A DNA stretch of 64,000 nt from CAIVVT01 sp963757265 (GTDB lineage Bacteria; Acidobacteriota; Terriglobia; Bryobacterales; Bryobacteraceae): positions 310,001 to 374,000 of the forward strand of contig CAVWRA010000010.1 in NCBI GenBank assembly GCA_963757265.1. Reading direction: 5' to 3'. The position numbers were made by a program, and so were the translations under genes. Each line of letters opens with the position of its first letter. Positions within the stretch are counted from its first letter, which is position 1. A model generated the notes under the pieces. The model saw only the letters and a list, made by a program, of their open reading frames with translations, had not been told where the DNA came from and searched no databases. This document shows positions 1-9,154 of this stretch, piece after piece.

Positions 1-119
1 CGCGTGAGCCGGGGCCGGCCTTGAGGTCCAAAGGCCGAGGCGGCGGCCGCCACCTTGCCGCAACTTGGGCAGTAGCGGTCGTCCGCTCGCATTTCCTTGC
101 CGCAACTGGTGCAGTACAT
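1..119 (-). CDS. zinc-ribbon protein, N-terminal fragment (runs off the window)
   Basis: The reverse strand from an ATG at 119 reads MYCTSCGKEMRADDRYCPSC, followed by GK and an Ala-rich stretch, up to the window edge. Two CxxC knuckles (residues 3-6 and 17-20) are the signature of the short zinc-ribbon domain at the N-terminus of many bacterial membrane or regulatory proteins. Only 39 residues are present, so the rest of the protein and its role cannot be told. An alternative is an isolated zinc-ribbon protein. The start is supported because the motif begins at residue 3, as usual for this family. Confidence 0.6.
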   Translation of the reverse strand, partial: MYCTSCGKEMRADDRYCPSCGKVAAAASAFGPQGRPRLT

Positions 120-364
120 AACCGTCTCCCTGACCGCGGGTCCGTGCCTTAAGAGCCCCGGGCCGGTCATATCAGAATACGCAAGCGGCAGGGAGCGTGT
201 TCCCGGGAAGAGAAGGGACTTTCGCGGGGGCGCCTCTGGGCGGTGGCGGCACGGGGGCGGGGGCGTTACGTCTGTAACAAGTATTGGCGACGGGGCGTAG
301 GGCATTGTTTGAAAAGGCGCGCCGGGGGCTGGAAATCGCCGGCGGCGTATGCGATTCTAACCCC

Positions 365-871
365 ATGCTGCACACTGCCCTGCTCCTGCTTCTGGCGCCG
401 CCGCCGATGGTGGCGGATGTGAAGGCGAATTTCGACGCCGAAATGAAGAAAGCCATCGCGCTGGCGGAGGCGATCCCCGAAGAGAAATACGGCTACCGGC
501 CGGCGGCAGGCGTGCGCTCGGTGGGCCAAGTGCTGGTGCACATCGCCAACGGCAACCGCGAGTTCCTGACGGCGATGAAGGGCGCGACGCGCGACGACAT
601 GCGGAAGCTCTTTCAGGAACAGGCTGAGAAGGAGAAGAACCTCACGGCCAAGGCGGCGATCATCGCCGAGATGAAGGCCTCGTGGAACGATGTCCATAGG
701 GCGCTGGACGCGGAGAATGAGGAGAGCCTGAAGAAGCCGGTGCCGACTTTCGGCAAGGAGGCGACGGTGCAGCGGGTGTGGATCGAGACGGTCGGGCACG
801 TGGCGGAACACCTGGGGCAACTGATCGCTTACGCGCGGGCCATCGGCATCGCGCCGCCGTGGTCGCACTGA
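365..871 (+). CDS. DinB-family protein, putative metal-dependent hydrolase or thiol transferase fold, secreted
   Basis: About 168 residues with a DinB four-helix-bundle pattern. A histidine in LVHIAN near residue 60 and the paired histidines of HVAEHLGQL near the C-terminus give the three-His metal site typical of the family. I chose the ATG at 365 because it starts a hydrophobic leader (MLHTALLLLLAPPP), suggesting export; an in-frame ATG at 284 would add 27 unlikely residues. DinB proteins are damage-inducible or thiol-dependent enzymes of mostly unknown substrate, so no reaction is assigned. It is convergent with anmK, 14 bp away. A second DinB gene lies near 45.1 kb. Confidence 0.75.
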   Translation: MLHTALLLLLAPPPMVADVKANFDAEMKKAIALAEAIPEEKYGYRPAAGVRSVGQVLVHIANGNREFLTAMKGATRDDMRKLFQEQAEKEKNLTAKAAIIAEMKASWNDVHRALDAENEESLKKPVPTFGKEATVQRVWIETVGHVAEHLGQLIAYARAIGIAPPWSH

Positions 872-885
872 GGGAGCGCGCGCGG

Positions 886-2028
886 CTAGTAGCTGATTTT
901 GCCCAGCACGACGGAGTGGCAGGCGCCGGTGGCGGAGGGCAGGCTGGAGGCGCGGCCGAGACAGGTTTCGTAAGCCAGCACGGCGAAGGCGATGGCCTCC
1001 TTGAAGTCCGGATCGACGCCGTGGGCGGCGGTGGTGGAGAGCTTCAACTTGCGCGGCAATTCCTCGCGCAGACATTCCATGAGGAAGGGGTTGTGGATGC
1101 CGCCGCCGCTGACGATCACTTCGGCGATAGGGCCGGTCTTTTCGACACAGGAAAAAATGGCCTCGGCGATGGTCACGGCGGTGAGGCGGGTGACGGTGGC
1201 GACGAGGTCCTCGCCCGACAGGCCGGTGCGGATGAGCTGCTGAACCAGCTCCGCGCCATATTGCTCGCGACCGGCGGACTTGGGGTGCGGACGGTGGTAA
1301 AAATCGTTCTGCATCAACGCCGAAAGAAGAGCGGCATTGACGAGACCGGCGCGGCCCATGGCGCCATCCTGATCGCAGCGGTTGGCGCCGTCCGAAAAAT
1401 GGGCGGCCAACTGGTCGATGAGCAGATTGCCCGGACCGGTGTCGAAGGCCAGGACCTCGGAGAGCGAGCAGTTGGGCGCGAGGAGCGTGAGGTTGGCGAT
1501 GCCGCCGATATTGACCGGCGCACGGCCCTTCTTCTTATCGCGGAACAGCAGCCAGTTGACAAACGGGACCAGAGGGGCGCCCTGGCCGCCGGCGGCGATG
1601 TCGCGCGGGCGGAAATCGCTGACGACGGTGGTGGCGGTGAGCTCGGCCAGAACGCTGCCGTCGCCGATCTGGAGGGTCGAGGCGACCTTGCGGCCGAGCA
1701 CGTCGGCGGGCTGGCCTTCATGATAAATGGTCTGACCGTGGCAGCCGATCAAGGCGACGTCGGCGGGGTCCAGTTGCGCGGCGCGGCAACAGTCGAAAAA
1801 GGCCTCGGCGTAAAGCTGAGGCAACAGGAAATGCAGACGGGCGATGGCGCGGGTATGAGTTTCGGCGTTCGAAACGGAGAGCAGCGCGGCGCGCACGCCA
1901 TCGGGATAGACACGGGTGAGGGTGGCGACGGTGGCGACCTCGAGGTTGGCCTCGCGGGGGGTGATCTGCACGACGGCGACGTCAATGCCGTCGAGCGAAG
2001 TTCCGCTCATGATGCCGGCGACTTTCAT
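886..2028 (-). CDS. anmK: anhydro-N-acetylmuramic acid kinase
   Basis: The 380-residue protein opens with MKVAGIMSGTSLDGIDVAVV, the family's N-terminal phosphate-binding signature, and has GCHGQTIYH, a DFRPRD loop, and the NIGGIANLT and FDTGPGN motifs of the sugar-kinase/HSP70 fold. AnmK phosphorylates and hydrates 1,6-anhydro-MurNAc to MurNAc-6-phosphate in cytoplasmic cell-wall recycling. Length matches the family. Its ATG shares four bases (ATGA) with the mutS stop, so the two are probably cotranscribed and translationally coupled, although their functions are unrelated. Confidence 0.95.
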   Translation of the reverse strand: MKVAGIMSGTSLDGIDVAVVQITPREANLEVATVATLTRVYPDGVRAALLSVSNAETHTRAIARLHFLLPQLYAEAFFDCCRAAQLDPADVALIGCHGQTIYHEGQPADVLGRKVASTLQIGDGSVLAELTATTVVSDFRPRDIAAGGQGAPLVPFVNWLLFRDKKKGRAPVNIGGIANLTLLAPNCSLSEVLAFDTGPGNLLIDQLAAHFSDGANRCDQDGAMGRAGLVNAALLSALMQNDFYHRPHPKSAGREQYGAELVQQLIRTGLSGEDLVATVTRLTAVTIAEAIFSCVEKTGPIAEVIVSGGGIHNPFLMECLREELPRKLKLSTTAAHGVDPDFKEAIAFAVLAYETCLGRASSLPSATGACHSVVLGKISY

Positions 2029-4715
2029 GCGCGATTCAACTCCTCCTTCAGCTGGGCCAATAACGTGAGTGCGTCGAGCGGCCGCAGATTATCAATCTCC
2101 AGGGCGCGGATGCGCTCGGCGATCTCCCAGCCCACGGGCTCGAACAAGCGGATCTGCAGCCCGGGCTGGGCCGCGGGACCTTTTTGCGGGACTAATTCCT
2201 GGGTGACGGTGTGCTCGGATTTTTCGTGCAGCGCCAGAATCTCTCGCGCGCGCTCGATCACGGCCAGGGGCAGCGCGGCCAGGCGGGCCACCTCGATGCC
2301 GTAACTGCGGTCGGCGGAGCCGGGCTCCACTTTACGCAGGAACAGGATCTGGTCGCCGACCTCGCGCACCGAGACGTGCAAATTGCGCACGCCCTCGAGG
2401 CGTTCCTCGAGTTCGGTGAGCTCGTGATAATGCGTGGCGAAAAGAGTCCAGGCGCCGATGCGGTGGTGGATGAACTCGATCACCGCCCAGGCCAGGGCGA
2501 GGCCGTCATAGGTGGACGTGCCGCGGCCGATCTCGTCCAAAACAATCAGGCTATTTTCTGTTGCGGTGTTGAGAATGACGGCGGTCTCGGTCATCTCCAC
2601 CATGAAGGTGGAGCGGCCGCGGGCGAGGTTGTCGGAGGCTCCGATGCGGGTAAATACGCGGTCGATTATCGGCAATAAAGCCTCGTCGGCGGGGACAAAA
2701 CCGCCCATTTGAGCGATGACAATCAGCAGCGCGGCCTGGCGCAAATACGTGGATTTTCCACCCATATTCGGTCCGGTGATCAGCGCAATGCGGCAATTGC
2801 CGCGATCGAGGTAGAGGTCATTGGGGATGAAGCGCTGGGCGTCGCGCTCGGCCAGTTTCTCGATGACCGGATGGCGCCCGGCGACGATCTTCACCTCGGC
2901 CGCAGAGCTGAAGCGCGGGCGGGTGTAACGGCGCTCCACGGCGACCTGCGCCAGAGCAGCGTAGAAGTTGACCTCGGCGACGGCGGCGGCGGTGGAGCGG
3001 ATGCGGGCGGCCTGGGCGGCGGCGCGGGCGCGGACTTCCAGGAACAGATCGCGTTCTAGGGCCAGGATGCGGTCCTCGGCGTCGAGCACTTTGGCCTCGA
3101 GCTCCTTCAGCTCGGAGGTGGTGAATCGCTCGGCGTTCACGAGGGTCTGTTTGCGCTCATAATCGGGCGGAATCAGGTGCAGATTGGCCTTGGAAACCTC
3201 GATATAAAAGCCGAATATGTTGTTAAATCGGACCTTTAACGAGTTAATTCCGGTGCGTTCCTTCTCACGCTGTTCGATGGCGGCGATGATCTGGCGGGCA
3301 TTGCGGCTGAGGTGGCGCAGCTCGTCGAGGGCGGCGCTATAGCCCTCGGCGATCACGCCGCCGTCGGCGAGATTGACCGGCGGCTCGGCGGCGATGGCGC
3401 TGAGGATGCAGTCGCGCAGCTCGGCGAGATCGTCGAGCGCGGCCAGCCCGGCCTGGAGATTGGCGGCCGGCATGGCGGCGAGCAGAGGTTTCAATAACGG
3501 CACCTGAGCCAGAGTGCGGCCGAGCGCGAGGAGGTCGCGCGGGTTGGCGGTTCCGACGGTGACGCGAGCGAGCAGGCGTTCGAGATCGTGGATGCGGCCG
3601 AGGACTTCGCGCAGGCCGGCGCGCTCGATGGTGGCGGCGCGCAGGGATTCGACGGCATCGAGCCGGGCTTCGATTTCAGAGCGATCGAGCGCGGGGCGGA
3701 GCAGGCGGCTGCGGAGCAGGCGGCCACCCATGCCGGTGAGGGTGCGATCGAGAACGCTGAGCAGGGTGGAGTCGCGGCGGAGGTCGAGGTCGGCGGAGAA
3801 GAGCGGTTCGACGAGCTCGAGGTTGCGCACGGTGACCGGGTCGAGCAGCATGGCGGAGGAGCGGTCAAACCAGGAGGGGCGGTCCAAATGGTCGAGCGCG
3901 GAGCGCTGGGTGTCGCGCAGGTATTGCAGCAGAGCTCCGGCAGCGCCGACGGCCAGGGGATGGCCGGCCAGACCGCAGCCGTCGAGGGCCAGCAGCTTGA
4001 AATGCTCCTTCAGCAGGCTCTCGCAGTGGTCGGGAGCGAAGGTCCAGGCTTCGACCGGGGTGACCATCCAGCGCCCCTGGGGTGCGGTGTCACGAGCCGT
4101 GGCGGAGAGCAGGAGATCGCGGCGGCCAGAGGGCGAGGGAGCGTCGCCGGAGGAGCCGGCGAAGAGCAGCTCACGGACGCTGAGCTGTTCGAGGGCGGAG
4201 TCCAGTTCCTGCGGGTCGATCTCGGTAGCGCGGAATTCGCCGGTGGAGAGATCGACCCAGGCGAGGCCGGCGCGGTTGTGACGAACGGCGGCCGCGGCCA
4301 GGTAATTGTTCTCGTGGGGACGCAAGAGAGCGGAGTCGGTCACAGTGCCGGGCGAGAGGATGCGCGTGATCTCGCGGCGCACGATCTTCTTGGCCAGGCG
4401 CGGGTCCTCCATCTGGTCGCAGACGGCGACGCGGTAGCCTTTCTGGATCAGGCGCGCGATGTAGTTTTCGGCCGCGTGGGCGGGCACGCCGCACATGGGG
4501 ACGGGCTCGCCTTTTTCCTTGTTGCGCGAGGTGAGGGTGATCTCGAGCTCACGCGAGGCGAGGATGGCGTCGTCGAAGAAAAGCTCGTAAAAATCGCCCA
4601 GGCGAAAAAGCAACAGAGCATTGGGGGCCTGCTGCTTGGCCGCATGGTACTGCCGCATGAGCGGCGTAGACGGCTCGGGACCCACTGCAGTTAGGATCGG
4701 GTTCCGGAGGCTCAC
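2025..4715 (-). CDS. mutS: DNA mismatch repair protein MutS
   Basis: At 896 residues this is a full-length MutS. The mismatch-recognition domain contains GDFYELFFDDA near residue 41, including the Phe-x-Glu wedge. The ATPase end has Walker A GPNMGGKSTYLRQ, Walker B LIVLDEIGRGTSTYDG and the ATHYHEL switch. The protein binds mispaired bases and small loops and recruits MutL. It is the first gene of a mutS-anmK pair with a 4-bp overlap. The upstream gene at 4741 is divergent with only 25 bp between starts, so promoters must overlap the coding ends. Confidence 0.97.
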   Translation of the reverse strand: MSLRNPILTAVGPEPSTPLMRQYHAAKQQAPNALLLFRLGDFYELFFDDAILASRELEITLTSRNKEKGEPVPMCGVPAHAAENYIARLIQKGYRVAVCDQMEDPRLAKKIVRREITRILSPGTVTDSALLRPHENNYLAAAAVRHNRAGLAWVDLSTGEFRATEIDPQELDSALEQLSVRELLFAGSSGDAPSPSGRRDLLLSATARDTAPQGRWMVTPVEAWTFAPDHCESLLKEHFKLLALDGCGLAGHPLAVGAAGALLQYLRDTQRSALDHLDRPSWFDRSSAMLLDPVTVRNLELVEPLFSADLDLRRDSTLLSVLDRTLTGMGGRLLRSRLLRPALDRSEIEARLDAVESLRAATIERAGLREVLGRIHDLERLLARVTVGTANPRDLLALGRTLAQVPLLKPLLAAMPAANLQAGLAALDDLAELRDCILSAIAAEPPVNLADGGVIAEGYSAALDELRHLSRNARQIIAAIEQREKERTGINSLKVRFNNIFGFYIEVSKANLHLIPPDYERKQTLVNAERFTTSELKELEAKVLDAEDRILALERDLFLEVRARAAAQAARIRSTAAAVAEVNFYAALAQVAVERRYTRPRFSSAAEVKIVAGRHPVIEKLAERDAQRFIPNDLYLDRGNCRIALITGPNMGGKSTYLRQAALLIVIAQMGGFVPADEALLPIIDRVFTRIGASDNLARGRSTFMVEMTETAVILNTATENSLIVLDEIGRGTSTYDGLALAWAVIEFIHHRIGAWTLFATHYHELTELEERLEGVRNLHVSVREVGDQILFLRKVEPGSADRSYGIEVARLAALPLAVIERAREILALHEKSEHTVTQELVPQKGPAAQPGLQIRLFEPVGWEIAERIRALEIDNLRPLDALTLLAQLKEELNRA

Positions 4716-4740
4716 AAATCAAGCGCTGCCGGAAAGTACA

Positions 4741-5268
4741 ATGACGGGACAGGAGCTGAGAATGCGCACAATTCTGCTGTGGTTGCGCGGGGCCGTGTTC
4801 ACGATCCTGATTCCGGGCGTGCTCGCAGGCTACATTCCTTACCGGCTGCGCCATGCCTGGCCAGGCGGGAGCGGGATGTGGCTGCCGGGATGGGCGCCGG
4901 TCGCGGCGGGCGTTGGATTGTACTTGTGGTGCATCGGCAGGTTCCTGCTGGGGGGAGGCACACCGGCGATTCACCTTACGCGGCCCATCCGGTTTCTGAT
5001 CGGCACGCCGCCGCCGGGGCTGGTGCGGCGCGGGCCGTACCAATTCTCGAGGAATCCGATGTACGTGGCGGTGGTGCTGGCGATTTTGGGGCAGGCGATG
5101 CTGTTCACTTCGTGGCAGATCGGAGTGTACGGCGTGGGCTGCGGTGTCGTCTTCTTGGCGATCGTCCTGTGGGTGGAAGAACCGCACCTGCGCGCGAGGC
5201 ACGGCGCGGCCTACGACGAGTACTGCCAACGCACGCCGCGCTGGATCGGATTCGGGCGCGGCACGTGA
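4741..5268 (+). CDS. isoprenylcysteine carboxyl methyltransferase-like membrane protein
   Basis: About 175 residues with roughly four or five hydrophobic segments. The C-terminal part has RRGPYQFSRNPMYVAVVLA, a long helix, then EEPHLRARHGAAYDEYCQRT, the NPMY...EEP...F/YxxYxxxxPR pattern of the ICMT/PEMT methyltransferase superfamily. In bacteria such proteins methylate membrane or lipid substrates, but the substrate here is unknown. The ATG at 4741 starts close after the divergent mutS; another at 4762 is possible. It is convergent with the next gene (2 bp gap). Confidence 0.8.
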   Translation: MTGQELRMRTILLWLRGAVFTILIPGVLAGYIPYRLRHAWPGGSGMWLPGWAPVAAGVGLYLWCIGRFLLGGGTPAIHLTRPIRFLIGTPPPGLVRRGPYQFSRNPMYVAVVLAILGQAMLFTSWQIGVYGVGCGVVFLAIVLWVEEPHLRARHGAAYDEYCQRTPRWIGFGRGT

Positions 5269-5270
5269 GA

Positions 5271-6347
5271 TTACTGCGGGGGCGGGCCGGCGGGGATCTC
5301 GCGGGTTCCGCCGGGCTCGCCGTAGATGCGGATGGTGCCCGCCGGAGGTGAGGCGGGCCGCACGGGCGGCTTGAGCCTGGCGCCGCCGGCAGCCCCGGAC
5401 TGCATCGACTGCTGCATCTGACGGATGCTGCGCTCGACCTCCTCGCGAGTGGACTCGGCACGGAAGGTGACCTTATTGCCCTCAGCGTTGATCTGGAGTT
5501 TACGGAGCATCTCAGCCGACTGCGTAGAGTTCGTCTTGGCGGCCACGGCTAGCTGAATCTGGGAGGTGATCATCTGCGCCAGGCGCTGGGCCGAGGCGGG
5601 GTCCTTGGTAGCGAGGGTCAGCTCGAGCTTCAAGTTGTCACGTAAGGACATGCCGAACTCGAGACCAGTGACGTCGGACATCATCGCGCCGAGATTGAGG
5701 TTGGCGGGTTGGAAAGACGAGGGTGGCACGGCGACAATCATCCAGATATCGTTGGCAGCAGCGAGGGCGGCGGCGCGGGCGAGCAGCGGGGCAGGGGCGG
5801 CAGTAGCGATAGTGTGGCGATCGATGGCGGCGCGAAGCGAAGCGGCATCGCCGAGCAGGAGGGTGTTTTCATCGAGCAGGGCAAGGCTTGTGTCGTTCTT
5901 GGGCTCGGGCCGATAAATGTTGACCGTGTTATACGTTTGCCGCTGACCCTGGAGGAATAAGCCGAGCTGGGCGGCGAGGAAATGGCCGCTGACCACACAG
6001 AGGAACGGAGGATTCTTAGCGGCGCTGCCCGGTTTGGCGACTGCGGCGGAGGGTCTCGGGGAGCCGGGCGATGAGATGAGGACGCTATCGATGTTGCTCA
6101 GAAAATCCTTGATGGCGGGAATCTGGGCGCCCTGCATGGCGGGGAAAGAGGAGGCTGAGGCCTTGAATTGGTTCTTCAGCGCCTCACCCAACGCCGAGTC
6201 GCGGATGCCGCGCACGTCGATGCCGATGAGGGCAGTGGCATTGGGATGGGCCAGGTTCCACGCCTTGGGCCACGAGGCCGAGGATTGAGCGGCGGCAGCG
6301 GCGGCCATTGCCAAGAGACAAAACACACCGGCGGCGAAACGACGCAT
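5271..6347 (-). CDS. secreted protein of unknown function
   Basis: The start at 6347 is set by a strong Shine-Dalgarno (GAAGGAGGA) just upstream and by a Sec signal peptide (MRRFAAGVFCLLAMAAAAAA, cleavage expected after AAQ). The mature part of about 335 residues has a repeat-like alternation of hydrophobic strands (FLCVVSGHF, IWMIVAVP, LTLATKDP) and a Pro/Gly-rich C-terminal tail. I recognise no catalytic motif. A longer reading to 6434 is less likely because it lacks a ribosome site. Probably periplasmic and lineage-specific. Confidence 0.7.
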   Translation of the reverse strand: MRRFAAGVFCLLAMAAAAAAQSSASWPKAWNLAHPNATALIGIDVRGIRDSALGEALKNQFKASASSFPAMQGAQIPAIKDFLSNIDSVLISSPGSPRPSAAVAKPGSAAKNPPFLCVVSGHFLAAQLGLFLQGQRQTYNTVNIYRPEPKNDTSLALLDENTLLLGDAASLRAAIDRHTIATAAPAPLLARAAALAAANDIWMIVAVPPSSFQPANLNLGAMMSDVTGLEFGMSLRDNLKLELTLATKDPASAQRLAQMITSQIQLAVAAKTNSTQSAEMLRKLQINAEGNKVTFRAESTREEVERSIRQMQQSMQSGAAGGARLKPPVRPASPPAGTIRIYGEPGGTREIPAGPPPQ

Positions 6348-6467
6348 GGATTCCTCCTTCCTTCGAGTGTAAGCCGGAAGGCCGTCAAATCGTCCCACGG
6401 AAACCGTTCGGGCGCGGGATTGAAGCACCGGCAACGCTTCAGAAACAACTGCGGCGCAGCGCGCGGG

Positions 6468-7265
6468 CTATCGGTCCGGCAACTCCTCCGACGGCTGCTC
6501 CGGCAGAAGGGGCCGCAGCACCAGGTCCCACAGGCCGGCGCCGATCAGGCCGCCGGCGAAGGGGCCGGCAATCGGCACCCACCAGAGGGAGCTGCCGCCG
6601 GTGAGTCCGTTGTTCCGGTAGCCGACGAGAACCGTCAGCAGGCGCGGGCCGAAATCGCGGGCGGGGTTGATGGGATAACCGTGGAGCTTTCCGAAACTGA
6701 CGCCGATGGCGACGACGATGAGCCCGATCACCAGCGGAGCGAGGCTGGCCTGGGGCGGCTGATTGCGTTCATCCACGACGGCGAAGATCAGCAACAGGAG
6801 CAGCGCCGTGCCGAGGACCTGGTCGAAGAAGCCCGCGGCGGGGACGTCGGGGAAGGCCGGGAAGGTGGTGAAGATGCCCGCGGTGCGCTCCAGCCCGGGG
6901 TCGAAGCGCCCAATCGCCTCGCGATAGTTGAAGAAGACCAGGGCTGCGCCGGCGAACGCGCCGGCGACCTGGGCGAGGAAATAAGGGATCACCTTGCGCC
7001 AGGGGAAACCGCGGAAAACGGCCAGTGCAAGCGTCACCGCGGGGTTCAGGTGGCCGCCGCTGATGCGGGCCGAGACGTAGACGCCGAAGGCGACGGCGAG
7101 GCCCCAGCCAAGCGTGATGCTGGTCCAGCCGCCGTTGACTACTTCGCCCGGCGCGCCGGTACCAAAGAGGACTACCATCGCGACCACGCCGCCGCCCAGG
7201 GTCAGCAGGACCATGGTTCCGAGGAATTCGGCCACAACTTCAGCCAGCAATCCGGTTCGGGGCAT
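6468..7265 (-). CDS. glpF: MIP-family channel, aquaglyceroporin/glycerol facilitator
   Basis: The 265-residue polytopic protein has both half-helix NPA motifs: GGHLNPAVTLALA in the first half and YPINPARDFGPRL in the second. The Asp directly after the second NPAR is the residue that separates glycerol facilitators from strict water channels, so glycerol or other small polyols are the more likely solutes. Length and six-helix layout fit the family. No glpK or glpD lies beside it, so coupling to glycerol metabolism is not shown by context. Confidence 0.88.
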   Translation of the reverse strand: MPRTGLLAEVVAEFLGTMVLLTLGGGVVAMVVLFGTGAPGEVVNGGWTSITLGWGLAVAFGVYVSARISGGHLNPAVTLALAVFRGFPWRKVIPYFLAQVAGAFAGAALVFFNYREAIGRFDPGLERTAGIFTTFPAFPDVPAAGFFDQVLGTALLLLLIFAVVDERNQPPQASLAPLVIGLIVVAIGVSFGKLHGYPINPARDFGPRLLTVLVGYRNNGLTGGSSLWWVPIAGPFAGGLIGAGLWDLVLRPLLPEQPSEELPDR

Positions 7266-7312
7266 CGGAGGCGAATTCTATCATGCGGCCGGGCGCAAGC
7301 GCCGCGCGCCGA

Positions 7313-9055
7313 TCACCAGCGCAGCTCCTGGATGCCGGCCGAGGAGCCGAGGAGATAGCGGCTGAGGCGGAGCGGGCGGGCGTCGGGCTCGAGCAGCCAG
7401 ACGGTGCGGCCGGGGTAATAGCGGATCAGTTTCTGGTCTTCCTCGAAGCCGAGATCGCGGGCCCAGACGACGCGGGCGGAGTCGATATCGGCGGCATTGA
7501 AGACCCATTCCTTGAAGCGATGCGCGGGCGAGTAGCGGACGAAGACCAGATGCGTGCCGGGGGCCTGCGCGAGCTGGTCAGCGATGGCGATGCGGCCGTC
7601 GGGATCGCCGTAGTTAATGGCGTCCCAGGTTTCGTAACGGATGGCGGAGGAGGCGAAGGCCTGGGTGCGGAACAGGTGTAGAGCGTACCAGAAAACGAAA
7701 TGGGCGAGGCACAGGAAGACCAGCAGCCGCGCGGCGTGCAGGCCGGCAGGCGAGCCGCGGAAGCTGAGGCGGCTGAGGCGCTCGAGCGCGGTGACGCTCA
7801 GCAGGACAAAGAGGCACGTTTCGGCGGCGATGTAGTGGGTGAAGAAATAGGGATAGAAGCCGGTGCCCAAGGCGAAGACGAGGAGTACGAGCAGGACCCA
7901 GGAGTAGCGGTAGTCGCGGGTCTTGAGGAAGTAGAAAGGCAAAGCCAGATAGAGCGGGACGAGAAAGAAGAAGCGGTAGAAACGGACGTTGCGGCCGAGG
8001 CGCTCGAGATAAGTGGCGAGAGTATCGGTGCCCTCGCCGTGCAGTTGCGACTGGGCGAGGTAATCCAGCTGTTGCTGCGGCGTGAGGTCGCGGTGCGGGA
8101 CGGCGGGGGGTTGAAAAGTGAAGGTGGTGGGAATGCCGTATTGATAGCGGCTGAGCATGTAGGGATGGGTGGTCCAACTGGCGGTGACCGCGTGGTTGTC
8201 GAGCAGCGTCAGACCGATGGCCGGCAGGACGACCAGAACCACGATGGCGGTAGTGCGCAGCAGGGGGCGCAGCGCGGAGCGATGGCGCAGGTCGGGCAGG
8301 AAAAACAGGACCACGGCGAGGCACAGGAAGATGCACTCCCAGGGGCGCGTGAGCAGATGGATGGCCAGGCCGGCGCCGAGCAGGACGGCGTCGCGCGTGC
8401 GCCAGCGTTCGCGCAGCCGGGGGAGCGAGCCGAAGACCAGACAGCCGGCAGTGGCGCAGGCCGCGCCGCCCCAGTAGCTGTTCATCCACTGGTTGAGGGG
8501 ACCGAATTGAATGGCCGCCAGAAGGCCGCCGAGCAGCGCCCAGGCAGGGCTGGTCCAGGCGCGCAACATCCAGTAGCAGAGGGCGCACAGGGCGGCCACG
8601 GAAAGAGCCACGCCGGCCCAGGGATGGCCGAAAACGAGCCAGCCGAGCGCTAGGACGAGGCCCTGGCCGAGGGCGTAGATGGAGCTGTAAGTGGGCTGCT
8701 GGAGGACGAAGTAGGTCTCGAAGAACTGCGGCAACGCGTGGGGCGGGTTGGTGAAACGGAAGTGGCGCAGGGTGTCGGCCAGAAGGATGTAGCTGAACTC
8801 GTCGGCCACGTAAGGCGTGGGAATGGGGTAGTGGATCAGGAGCAGGGCGCGGAGAGCCAAGGGGAGCAGGCCGAGAAGCAGCATGCACCAGCCGGTCCTT
8901 AAAGCCAGCTTGGACGCCAGGGGCTCGAGCACGAGACGTGCGATTACGAGCAACACGAGCAAGGCCGCGAGGGCCAATTCGACAAAGTCGCTGGCGCCAA
9001 ACCCGATCGGATTCTCGAAAGGATAGAAAGAACGCAACAAGTGGAACGGGAACAT
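7313..9055 (-). CDS. GT-C-type polytopic membrane protein, probable glycosyltransferase
   Basis: The 580-residue protein has about ten transmembrane helices and an early periplasmic loop with ADEFSYILLADTLRHFRFTN, where the acidic D-E pair matches the catalytic loop of GT-C (GT39/ArnT-like) enzymes using polyprenyl-phosphate sugars. Further motifs are QFGPLNQWMNSYWGG and LLTRPWECIFL. The soluble C-terminal part carries a short Rossmann-like stretch (GTHLVFVRYSP). Acceptor and sugar are unknown. It neighbours a GH2 enzyme and a second GT39-like gene on the same strand, suggesting envelope glycan metabolism. Confidence 0.75.
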   Translation of the reverse strand: MFPFHLLRSFYPFENPIGFGASDFVELALAALLVLLVIARLVLEPLASKLALRTGWCMLLLGLLPLALRALLLIHYPIPTPYVADEFSYILLADTLRHFRFTNPPHALPQFFETYFVLQQPTYSSIYALGQGLVLALGWLVFGHPWAGVALSVAALCALCYWMLRAWTSPAWALLGGLLAAIQFGPLNQWMNSYWGGAACATAGCLVFGSLPRLRERWRTRDAVLLGAGLAIHLLTRPWECIFLCLAVVLFFLPDLRHRSALRPLLRTTAIVVLVVLPAIGLTLLDNHAVTASWTTHPYMLSRYQYGIPTTFTFQPPAVPHRDLTPQQQLDYLAQSQLHGEGTDTLATYLERLGRNVRFYRFFFLVPLYLALPFYFLKTRDYRYSWVLLVLLVFALGTGFYPYFFTHYIAAETCLFVLLSVTALERLSRLSFRGSPAGLHAARLLVFLCLAHFVFWYALHLFRTQAFASSAIRYETWDAINYGDPDGRIAIADQLAQAPGTHLVFVRYSPAHRFKEWVFNAADIDSARVVWARDLGFEEDQKLIRYYPGRTVWLLEPDARPLRLSRYLLGSSAGIQELRW

Positions 9056-9154
9056 GCAGCATCCCTATTGTTGCAAGGTTTCGCCGGCGGGAAGAACGGT
9101 GAGGAATCCCCTCCGGTTCTCCAAGGAGGCTGGCAGCAGGACGGCGAAGGCCAC